Shown here one piece after another: positions 19,341 to 28,200 of a stretch of DNA of 32,679 bases. The translations under genes were made by a program, and so were the position numbers. This DNA comes from an uncultured bacterium (GTDB lineage Bacteria; Verrucomicrobiota; Verrucomicrobiia; Verrucomicrobiales; V1-33), in contig CAIZWU010000302.1 in NCBI GenBank assembly GCA_903936775.1, positions 1-32,679 of the forward strand, read 5' to 3'. The notes beneath the pieces were generated by a model that ran no database searches, was not told where the DNA came from, and saw nothing but the letters and a program-made list of their open reading frames with translations. Numbering within the stretch: the first letter of the stretch is position 1; each line of letters opens with the position of its first letter.

Positions 19341-19750
19341 GGGGCGGACTCCTCTGGCTGAAGCGCTCCTGCCAGGACGGGGAGGAACCCACCTGGCGCT
19401 CAAACGGCATCGGCTCACTCCCTGAACGCATCCGCTTCCGACCCGTCTCCCTCGACGAAGCCAAAAACCGCCTCCGCGCCATGCGCCTGATGCCGGGAGG
19501 GCAGGCACCTTCAACCCTCCCCGGGAATTCCCTGAATGATTTGCAAATCCTGCTGGCGCCGGATAGGGGCAGACCGGTCCAATGGCTCCCCACCCTTTGC
19601 CGGTCACCTGCCTCTCCCTTTTTGCGGCATCGTTGGCAGGCAATCTTCGGCAACTTTGGATCTGATCAATCAAGGCACACCAAGTCAAAGATTCCGAGAC
19701 CGATGACTCTTGATGAGGTTGACTGGGGCCGCGCAATAATTATTCTGTAA
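19331..19750 (+). pseudogene. Possible decayed coding fragment lacking a plausible upstream start
   Basis: Open frame QPIGGGLLWLKRSCQDGEEPTWRSNGIGSLPERIRFRPVSLDEAKNRLRAMRLMPGG... No ATG/GTG/TTG found between the upstream in-frame stop (19262) and the internal ATG at 19481. Confidence 0.3.
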
Positions 19751-20095
19751 AATCAGCGGTCATTCGCGTGACATCCTTCACGGGCCCGGGGGATATGCGG
19801 CTTTACCTTGACGGTGGCCCGGGGCCAACTCCAATAGCACTGTCAGGCCCTGGGGATTACTTGCTTCCTACCGATGCGCACAGGCGAGGCTGCTGAAATG
19901 CAAATAGCAGATCTTACCATCGATTTCCTCGGGCGCTCCGCTGATTTTGCCGTGACCTTGGATGAGATCACGCTGATTCCTGAGCCTTCCTGTTCCGCAT
20001 TGCTCCTGGCAGGTGGTTTATTGGTCACCAGAATGAGGGGGCGTCAGCGCACGCCAGTCCAAGTTGACCCGCAAATCTCAATGAAACTACCATAA
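19723..20095 (+). pseudogene. Frameshifted remnant of a PEP-CTERM-sorted extracellular protein
   Basis: Frame 1: SAVIRVTSFTGPGDMRLYLDGGPGPTPIALSGPGDYLLPTDAH...stop. Frame 2 continues EMQIADLTIDFLGRSADFAVTLDEITLIPEPSCSALLLAGGLLVTRMRGRQR, which ends in a canonical PEP-TM-basic sorting signal. Confidence 0.6.
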
Positions 20096-20103
20096 AACGA
20101 TAA

Positions 20104-20262
20104 TGCCAATTGCTGGTGGATTTGCCTGCAACGGGAATTGAGTTCCTGCCGCCGGTGTGGGGGATGGGCCCGGCATACTGGATCGGCTTCAGCTACGACG
20201 GGGTGGAGCAACTGATGCTGCGGGAAGGGGGCCAAGACACCGCAGGCTTTTCTTGGATCTGA
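20104..20262 (+). pseudogene. Possible 3' remnant of another coding sequence
   Basis: Open frame without start: CQLLVDLPATGIEFLPPVWGMGPAYWIGFSYDGVEQLMLREGGQDTAGFSWI*. Confidence 0.25.
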
Positions 20263-20302
20263 AAGGGGCGGGCAGGGGATGCCGTTCTGAGGGGAACTAA
20301 AC

Positions 20303-20310
20303 GGTATACC
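20303..20310. promoter_or_regulatory. Candidate GntR-type operator, GGTATACC
   Basis: Perfect 8-bp palindrome ending 2 bp before the ATG of the GntR-family gene. Confidence 0.4.
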
Positions 20311-20312
20311 AA

Positions 20313-20972
20313 ATGAGTGGTCCTTCTTTTTCCCCTTCGCGTTCCGACTCGACGGCGTTCCAGCTGAAGCAGGAGATCCTCAGTGGGCTCGCGAAACCGG
20401 GGGACCGGTTGGCGGAATCGGCGGTGGCGCAGCGGTTGGGGGTGAGCCGGGTGCCGGTGCGGGAGGCGTTGTTTTCCCTCGAGCGGGAGGGGCTGGTGGA
20501 GTTCAGCGCCACGGGGCGGGCTTTTGTGAGGGATCTGACGCCGCAGGACTGCGAGGAATTGTTTGTGGTACGCCTGACACTGGAACCGGTGGCGGCCCGG
20601 CTGGCGGCCCCGCATCTGAAGGACGATTGCCGCAGGCTGGAACAGAACGTGGCGGCGACCCGCCGGGCGCAGTCGGTGGGGGAGGTGACGCGGCTGGATC
20701 TGGAATTTCATCAGCTCATCCTTGATGCTGCGGGCAATGCGCGGCTGCTGAAACTGTGGGGATCGCTGCGGGCGGAACTGGAGCTTTGGCTGGGGCGGCT
20801 GCACCGGCAGCATGAGGGCCAGAATCTGGCGACCCGCGGGCAGACGGCGGACTCGCACCAGCAGATCATGGAGGGTTTCCAATCCCTCCCGCCGGCGGCC
20901 TGCGAGCGCCTGATGCGCGGGCATATCCTGGGGTGGCGGGAATGGCTGCCGGTGATGGAGGGCAAAGTATGA
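20313..20972 (+). CDS. GntR-family transcriptional regulator, FCD subfamily
   Basis: N-terminal wHTH: LKQEILSGLAKPGDRLAESAVAQRLGVSRVPVREALFSLEREGLVEF; FCD-like C-terminal: LFVVRLTLEPVAARLAA...DLEFHQLILDAAGNARLLKLW. Confidence 0.93.
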   Translation: MSGPSFSPSRSDSTAFQLKQEILSGLAKPGDRLAESAVAQRLGVSRVPVREALFSLEREGLVEFSATGRAFVRDLTPQDCEELFVVRLTLEPVAARLAAPHLKDDCRRLEQNVAATRRAQSVGEVTRLDLEFHQLILDAAGNARLLKLWGSLRAELELWLGRLHRQHEGQNLATRGQTADSHQQIMEGFQSLPPAACERLMRGHILGWREWLPVMEGKV

Positions 20973-23887
20973 ACTACGTCTGCGCCATCGCACTGCTGTG
21001 CACTCCTGCGGCGGCATGGGGCGGGTCCGGGGAGGAGTTCTTTGAATCGAAGATCCGGCCGCTGCTGGTGGACCGTTGTTATGAATGCCACAGCGGCGAA
21101 AAGACCAAGGGCGGCCTCGCCCTGGATACGCGGGAAGGCTGGCAGAAGGGCGGCGACTCGGGACCGGTCGTGGTGCCAGGAAAACCGGAGGAGTCATTGC
21201 TCATTTCTGCGGTCCACTACGGGGATCAGGATCTGGCGATGCCGCCGGAGAAGGCCGGCGGGAAGTTGAGTGAGGCGGATATCGTCCTGCTGACGGAATG
21301 GGTGAGGATGGGAGCGCCGGATCCGCGCGGGTCGGTGGCGAAGCTGGGCGGGATGAAGCCGGAGGAAGCGAGGAATTGGTGGGCCTTTCAACCGCTGCCG
21401 CAGCTGGCGGCGCCCCTGACCCCGGAGAAGATCGATGCTTTCATCAATGAACCGCTCGCGGCCCAGTCCCTGACGGCGAACCCACCGGCGGACCGGCGCA
21501 CCCTGATCAGGCGGGCCACCTATGATCTCACAGGATTGCCGCCCACCCCGGAGGAGGTGGAGGCCTTTGCCGGAGACCCGTCGCCGGAGGGCTGGGCGAA
21601 GGTTATTGAACGCCTGCTGGCCTCCCCGCACTACGGGGTGCAGTGGGGACGGCATTGGCTGGACGTGGTGCGTTATGCCGATACGGCGGGCGAGAACACG
21701 GACCGCCCGCTGCCTCAGGCGTGGCGTTACCGGAACTGGGTGATGGAGGCCTTTAACCGGGATTTGCCGTATGACCAGTTTGTGCGCCTGCAGTTGGCCG
21801 GTGATCTGATGAATGCCGATAAACCGGAGGCGGAACGCAACGAGGGCATTATCGCCACCGGTTACCTCGCCATCGCCCGGCGGTTTGGCCACGATATCGA
21901 TAAGGATGTCCACCTGATGCACGAGGATGTGATCGACAACTTCGGCAAGAACTTCCTCGGCCTCACTACCGGGTGTGCGCGGTGCCACGATCACAAATAC
22001 GATCCGATCACGGCGCAGGATTACTATGCGCTATACGGCATCTTCAACAGCACGCGGTTTGCCTTCCCGGGCTGCGAACCCCAGGGCCAGCCGCGGGATC
22101 TGGTGCCGCTGATGTCCCCGCCGGCTGTAGAGGCCCTGACCAAGGAGTGGCGCGAACGTGCCGGCCAAGCCGAGGCCGAACGGAAGCGGCGCGGCGCGTT
22201 GACCGACGTGGCGAAACAGGCCATCCGCGAGGCCGCGGCCAAAGTCACGCACCGGCTGGCCGGGGCCAAGGTGGAGGAGGGGCAATCGGTGGACTTCGCC
22301 GCGGCGGGACCCGGGCCCATATCGGAGATCCGGGTGCGTCAGGGCGAGGTGATTCAACTCACCGTCCTGCCCAATGGGAATCATGGGGCCGACACTACCC
22401 TGGTGGAATGGACGATCCGCGAAACCGGTGGGGCGGGGCGCCAGTGGAGTGTGAAGGATCTGGTGGCCAGCCTCACGCAATCGAATCCGCGCGGGGCGGG
22501 GCATGGGGCGGAGTGGTGTTTTCTGGAAGTGACGGATGGGCCGGTTTTTCTAACCGGGAAACGGAGCGGCATCAGTGGGCACCCGGCGCTGCATTCCTGG
22601 AGCAATGGCGACGACCTATCCGTGATGGTGAATGCCAGTGCGCAGCCGGTGATGGCCTGGACTTCCCTGCCGGCAGAGTCGTTTTTTGTGCATCCGGGTC
22701 CGGGCCGTCCGGTGGGGGTGGGGTGGATCAGTCCCATGGATGGCGTGGTGTCGGTGACGGGCCGTGTGGCGGATGCCCACCCGGCCACCCTGGATGGCGT
22801 GGCCTTCCAACTGGATCATATCGCCGATCCGGAGGTGGGCCCGGCGCTGGTCCGCATGGGTAAAACCACGCTGGACCAGGCGGTGGAAATTCCCCCGGCG
22901 CCGGTGATCCCGGTGGCCTACGCGGTGGCGGAAGGAACGGTGCGGCATGCGCCATTGCAGCGGCAGGGCGATCCCGAAAAGCCGGGCGGGGAAGTGCCGC
23001 GGCGCTGGCTTTCGGTGTTCGGCGGGGATCTGGTGCCCGCGGAGGCCGGCAGCGGGCGCCGGCAGCTGGGCGACTGGATTATGAACCATCCCTTGGCCGC
23101 GCGGGTGATGGTGAACCGGATCTGGCAGGGGCACTTCGGCCAGGGCCTGGTGCGGTCGCCCAATGACTTTGGGGCCCGGGGCGAGGTGCCGACCCACCGC
23201 GCCTTGCTGGACGCGCTGGCGGCGGAATTCATCGCCGGCGGCTACCGGGTGAAAGCTCTGCACCGGCTCATCATGAACACCGCCGCCTATCAGCGCAGCA
23301 GTGCCCGCCCGGAGGCCGCGGTGCAGGCCGATCCTGACAACCATTCACTGGCCCGTTTCACCCGTCGCCGTCTCAGTGCGGAGGAGATCCGCGACAGCCT
23401 GCTGGTGGTTTCCGGTCAGCTCGACAGCACGCCCGCCGGGGGGCATCCCTTCCCGCCGGAAGCGACGTGGACCTTCACCCAGCACGATCCCTTCAATGCG
23501 GTGTATCCCAGCCGCCAGCGCAGCGCCTATCTGATGGTGCAACGGCAGCGGCGGCATCCCTTCCTCGCGCTCTTCGACGGGGCCGACCCCAATGCCAGCA
23601 CGCCGGTGCGCCCAACCACGACCGTCCCGACCCAAGCGCTCTATTTCCTCAACGATCCGTTTTTCCACGAGCAGGCCGCACGGTTCGCCACGGCCCTGAC
23701 GAAGCCATCCGGGGATACCGCGCGGGTGTCGCTGGCCTTCCGCATCCTCTTGCAGCGCGAGCCTTCCTCGATGGAGCAGGAACAGGCCGCCCGCTTCCTT
23801 GCCAGCTATCCGGCTACCGGGGAGGAAAAGTGGGCGGCCTATGCCCGGGTGTTGCTGGCGGGCAATGAATTCATCCACCTCGACTAA
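20969..23887 (+). CDS. PSCyt1/DUF1549/DUF1553 (planctomycete-type cytochrome) protein
   Basis: Starts MNYVCAIALLCTPAAAWGGSGEEFFESKIRPLLVDRCYECHSGEKTKGGLALDTREG; DUF1549-type HWLDVVRYADTAGENTD and TGCARCHDHKYDPI; DUF1553-type HPLAARVMVNRIWQGHFGQGLVRSPNDFGARGE. Confidence 0.93.
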   Translation: MNYVCAIALLCTPAAAWGGSGEEFFESKIRPLLVDRCYECHSGEKTKGGLALDTREGWQKGGDSGPVVVPGKPEESLLISAVHYGDQDLAMPPEKAGGKLSEADIVLLTEWVRMGAPDPRGSVAKLGGMKPEEARNWWAFQPLPQLAAPLTPEKIDAFINEPLAAQSLTANPPADRRTLIRRATYDLTGLPPTPEEVEAFAGDPSPEGWAKVIERLLASPHYGVQWGRHWLDVVRYADTAGENTDRPLPQAWRYRNWVMEAFNRDLPYDQFVRLQLAGDLMNADKPEAERNEGIIATGYLAIARRFGHDIDKDVHLMHEDVIDNFGKNFLGLTTGCARCHDHKYDPITAQDYYALYGIFNSTRFAFPGCEPQGQPRDLVPLMSPPAVEALTKEWRERAGQAEAERKRRGALTDVAKQAIREAAAKVTHRLAGAKVEEGQSVDFAAAGPGPISEIRVRQGEVIQLTVLPNGNHGADTTLVEWTIRETGGAGRQWSVKDLVASLTQSNPRGAGHGAEWCFLEVTDGPVFLTGKRSGISGHPALHSWSNGDDLSVMVNASAQPVMAWTSLPAESFFVHPGPGRPVGVGWISPMDGVVSVTGRVADAHPATLDGVAFQLDHIADPEVGPALVRMGKTTLDQAVEIPPAPVIPVAYAVAEGTVRHAPLQRQGDPEKPGGEVPRRWLSVFGGDLVPAEAGSGRRQLGDWIMNHPLAARVMVNRIWQGHFGQGLVRSPNDFGARGEVPTHRALLDALAAEFIAGGYRVKALHRLIMNTAAYQRSSARPEAAVQADPDNHSLARFTRRRLSAEEIRDSLLVVSGQLDSTPAGGHPFPPEATWTFTQHDPFNAVYPSRQRSAYLMVQRQRRHPFLALFDGADPNASTPVRPTTTVPTQALYFLNDPFFHEQAARFATALTKPSGDTARVSLAFRILLQREPSSMEQEQAARFLASYPATGEEKWAAYARVLLAGNEFIHLD

Positions 23888-23889
23888 CC

Positions 23890-25281
23890 ATGGACCCCAG
23901 CGCCCTCCCCCGCCGCCATTTTCTGAAGTCTGTCGTGGCCGGATCGATGTTGTTTCCCGGCCTCGTGCAACAACTGCTGGCGGAAAGCGCGGACCCGCTG
24001 GCCCCGTGCCGGCCGCAGTTTCCGGTGAAGGCGAAGCGGGTGATTTTTCTGTTCATGACCGGAGGGGTTTCCCATGTGGATTCCTTCGATCCGAAGCCCG
24101 CCCTGACGCGGGACCATGGCAAAGAGATCAAAGCTGACCACCCGGAGATCAAGGGGCGCCCCGGTTATGAACGCATCTATTTGAAGCGCCCGCAGTGGGA
24201 CTTTGCCCCGCACGGACAATGCGGCACGGAAGTCAGCAGCTTGTTCCCCCACATGGCCGGCTGTGTGGACGACATCGCGTTGATCCGCTCGATGCATACC
24301 TCGCACTCGAATCACTACAATGCGACGCTCGGCATGCACACCGGCTCGTTTGCCTTTACGCGGCCCAGCATTGGTTCGTGGGTCAGTTATGGACTCGGCA
24401 CCCTGAACCGGAACCTGCCTTCCTTTGTGGTGATCGCGCCGAAGCAGACTTATGCCGGCACCCAGGTGTATGGCAGCGACTTCCTGCCCGGAGCGCATCA
24501 GGGCACCCTGGTGGTCCCGGGACCCGAACCGGTGGCCAACATTACCGCCCACACCCCGGCCAATCTGCAGTCGCTCGAACTGGCCGCGCTGCGTGCCATG
24601 AATGAAGGCCACCTCGCCGGGCGCGATGCCGATCCCCTGCTGGAGGCCCGGCTGCGTTCCTTTGAAACCGCCTTCGGGATGCAGATGGCGGTGCCGGATG
24701 CCTTTGATCTGAAGGAGGAAAGCGAGGCCACCCTCGCCAGCTATGGCCTGCAACGCGGGCAGACCACCGGCTTCGGCTGGCAGTGTCTCGCGGCCCGCCG
24801 GCTGGTGGAACGCGGGGTGCGGTTTGTGGAACTCATTGACACCGGCTCTTCCGGCAATTGGGACGCGCACGGCGATATGATGACCCACGCCCCGTTGGCG
24901 AAAAATGTGGACCAGCCCATCGCGGCCCTGCTGCGCGATCTGAAACAACGTGGCATGCTGGAGGATACCCTCGTGGTCTGGACCACCGAGTTCGGCCGCA
25001 CTCCCTTCAATAACACGGCCGAGGCCCTGGGCCGCGAGCATCATCCCTGGGCCTTCAGTTCCTGGATGGCGGGGGCGGGAGTGAAGCCCGGCATCGTCCA
25101 CGGGGCCACCGACGAATACGGCATGCGGGCGGTCGAAAAGCCCGTCCACGTCCACGACTTCCACGCCACCATCCTGCAGTTGATGGGCTTCGATCACGAG
25201 AAACTCACCTTTCGACACGCGGGTCGTGATTACCGGCTGACAGATGTCGCAGGGCACCCCGTTAAGGAAATTCTGTCGTAA
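23890..25281 (+). CDS. DUF1501 (sulfatase-like) exported protein
   Basis: Twin-arginine-like RRHFLKS; FLFMTGGVSHVDSFDPKPAL; DTLVVWTTEFGRTPFNN; GREHHPWAFSSWMAGAGVKPGIVHGATDEYG. Confidence 0.93.
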   Translation: MDPSALPRRHFLKSVVAGSMLFPGLVQQLLAESADPLAPCRPQFPVKAKRVIFLFMTGGVSHVDSFDPKPALTRDHGKEIKADHPEIKGRPGYERIYLKRPQWDFAPHGQCGTEVSSLFPHMAGCVDDIALIRSMHTSHSNHYNATLGMHTGSFAFTRPSIGSWVSYGLGTLNRNLPSFVVIAPKQTYAGTQVYGSDFLPGAHQGTLVVPGPEPVANITAHTPANLQSLELAALRAMNEGHLAGRDADPLLEARLRSFETAFGMQMAVPDAFDLKEESEATLASYGLQRGQTTGFGWQCLAARRLVERGVRFVELIDTGSSGNWDAHGDMMTHAPLAKNVDQPIAALLRDLKQRGMLEDTLVVWTTEFGRTPFNNTAEALGREHHPWAFSSWMAGAGVKPGIVHGATDEYGMRAVEKPVHVHDFHATILQLMGFDHEKLTFRHAGRDYRLTDVAGHPVKEILS

Positions 25282-25287
25282 CTTTAT

Positions 25288-28200
25288 TTGATCATGCCCC
25301 CCCGGAATTACTCAAAGGCTTTCGCCGCGAAGTGGCTTCATGCCCTCTGCCTGTCATCGTTCAGTGTCCCGCTCGAGGCCAGTCAGGAGAACTTCGGGAA
25401 GTCCATCCAGCCGCTGCTCAAGGAGTACTGTATCACTTGCCACTCCACGGAAAAGCAGAAGGGGGACCTTGATCTGGAGCGCTTCCAAACCTTGGATCTG
25501 GTGAAGGAGGACCCGGCGGTATGGGAGCACGCCCTGGAGCAGATTCATGATCATGAGATGCCGCCCAAGGACAAACCGCAGCCAAGTGCCGAACAGATGA
25601 AGCTCCTGACGGACTGGATGCAGGGTACGCTGCACGGGATCGCCTTGGCGAATGCAGGTGATCCGGGACCGGTGGTGCTGCGGCGCTTGTCCAACATGGA
25701 ATACACGTACACCATCCGCGACCTGACCGGCGTGGCTTCGCTGGATCCGGCGAAGGAGTTTCCGGTGGATGGGGCGGCGGGCGAAGGATTCACCAATGCC
25801 GGGGCGGCCCTCGTGATGTCGCCTTCGTTGCTGACTAAATATCTCGATGCGGCCAAGGCGTTGGCGGCTCATGCGGTGCTGACGCCGGAGGGTCTGCGCT
25901 TCTCCGCCGGCACCTCCTCGCGCGACTGGACTGATGAGTCTCTAACGAGGATCCGGGAATTCTACAGCCGCTTCACGGAATCCGGCGGGGGAATGGCGAT
26001 GAATCTGCAGGGGGTGACGTTTGATACCAACTCCGGTGGCCGGCTGCCGGTGGCCAAATATCTCGCGGCCCTCCAGGGCAAAGGCCGTGCGGACGGGCTG
26101 AATGCCAAATACCTCGCCACGCTGCGCGAGGCATTCACGGGCACCAACTCCTCGCCGCTGTTTGATAGCCTGAGGGCGAAGTTCCGCGCCGGCACGCTGG
26201 CGGCAGCGGACATTGAAGCCTGGCAGCAATCGCTCTGGCGCTTCGCCAGTGTGGGCCACATTGGCAAGAAGGACGGCCCGAAAGGCTGGCAGGAACCGGT
26301 GGTGCCGCTTGCCGCCCAGCATGAGACACGCCTCAAACTGGCCGCACCCGCCGTTGGCAGTGATGTTATCCTTTATCTGGCCACCAGCGATGCCGGTGAT
26401 GGCAGCGCGAATGATCTCGCGGTCTGGGAGAATGCGCGGCTGGTGGCTCCGGGCCGGGCGGACTTGCCCCTGAAGGACGTGGGCGCGGTGGTGCAGCAAT
26501 TGGTGCAAAGACGCGAGGCCTTGATCGCGGGCGCGGCCAAATGCCTCGCGGCGGCCCATGAGGCGGAACTGGCGACCGGGCGCACCGAAATCGCAAAGCT
26601 GGCGCAAAAGTATGAGGTGCCTGCCGAAGTGCTGGCGGGCTGGCTGGAATACCTGGGCATTGGATCGTCCGGCGAGGTCAAGCTGGAGCCACTGCTGGGG
26701 CAAAAAATGGAGAGCACTCCGGACTATAATTTCATCAGAGGCTGGACCGGAGCCGATGCGCTCAGCGTGCTGGCGAATTCGTCGGATGCCATGGTGCGCA
26801 TTCCCGGAACCATGAAGCCGCACAGCGTGGCCACCCATCCGTCGCCCACGCTGGCATCAGTGATTGCCTGGCGGAGTCCGGTGACTGCGGCGCTGCGGCT
26901 CAGCGGCAGTGTGCAGCATGCGCATCCGGAGTGCGGCAACGGCGTGACGTGGGCGCTGGAGTTGCGCCGCGGCCATACCCGCGAAGTGCTGGCCAGCGGG
27001 GTGAGCCAGGGCGCAGCCGTGATCGACATCCCGGCCCAGGAGAACATCCGCGTCCTGACCGGAGATGTGATTGCCATGGTGATCGGTCCCCGGGATGGCA
27101 ATCACAGCTGCGATCTCACCGCGGTCGATCTGGTGCTGAACGATGGAACGAAGGAATGGGACCTCGCCAAGGACGTTTCGCCTGACATTCTCGGAGGGAA
27201 TCCTCATGCCGACCGCCATGGCAACCCCCACGTCTGGCACTTTGTCAGCGAACCGGCCGCGCGGGACACCGCCCCGATGATTCCCGCAGGTTCCCTGCTC
27301 ACCAAGTGGCGTAAAACGACCGATGCGGCCCAGCGTGAAATGCTGGCCGCAGAGGTTCAGGAGTTGCTCGCAAGCGGGCCGGGCACCCTCGCGTCGGATT
27401 CACCGGACCGGGCGCTGCACACCCAGTTGCTCTCATTCAATGGCCCGATGCTCGCGGCGGGATGGCGTTCCGTCCCGGAGCCTGGCGCCGAGGTTCCGTC
27501 ATCGCCGTATGGACTGGACCGGTCGAAGTTCACCGGGGCAAATCTCCCCGTGCAGGCGCCGTCGTTGGTCGAAGTGCGGCTGCCGGGATGGCTGGGCGAA
27601 GGCGCGGAGCTGGTCGTGACCGGCCGGCTGCAATCCGCCGAAGGCAGCGTGCAGATGCAGGTGCTCACCACTAAACCTGCAGATCTCTCCGGCATCGCCG
27701 CGGGCAAGGCGGAAACGGCCGTCGCCAATGGCCAGTGGTCGGATAACAACCTGCGCACGATCCTCAGCGCACCGGTGATCGTGAACGACGGCAGTGCGGC
27801 CCGGCAACGTTTTGCATCAGCCTTTGATGACTTCCGTGCCCTCTTCCCCATCGTGCTCTGTTATTCAAAGATCGTGCCGGTCGACGAAGTGGTGACCCTG
27901 ACGCTGTTCCATCGCGAGGATGAACCCCTGAAGCGTCTGATGCTGGATGATGCGCAGATCAGGACGCTGGACCGCCTCTGGGAAGAGCTGCGGTTTGTCA
28001 GCGAATCTCCCCTGAAGCAGGTTGATGTTTTTGAGCAGCTCTATCAATTTGCCACGCAGGACGCCAGTCCCAGTGCCTTCGAGCCGATGAGGGAACCCAT
28101 CATGCGCGGGGCGGAGGCCTTTAAACAACAGCTCGTCGAGGTAGAACCGGTGCAACTCCAGGCCGTGCTTGATTTTGCCACGCAGGCCTGGCGCCGTCCG

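Noticed and set aside
18846-19736. 296-aa minus-strand ORF
   Set aside because: Largely antisense to the ACT-domain gene; low-complexity translation without motifs.
23884-25257. 457-aa minus-strand ORF
   Set aside because: Antisense shadow of the DUF1501 gene.
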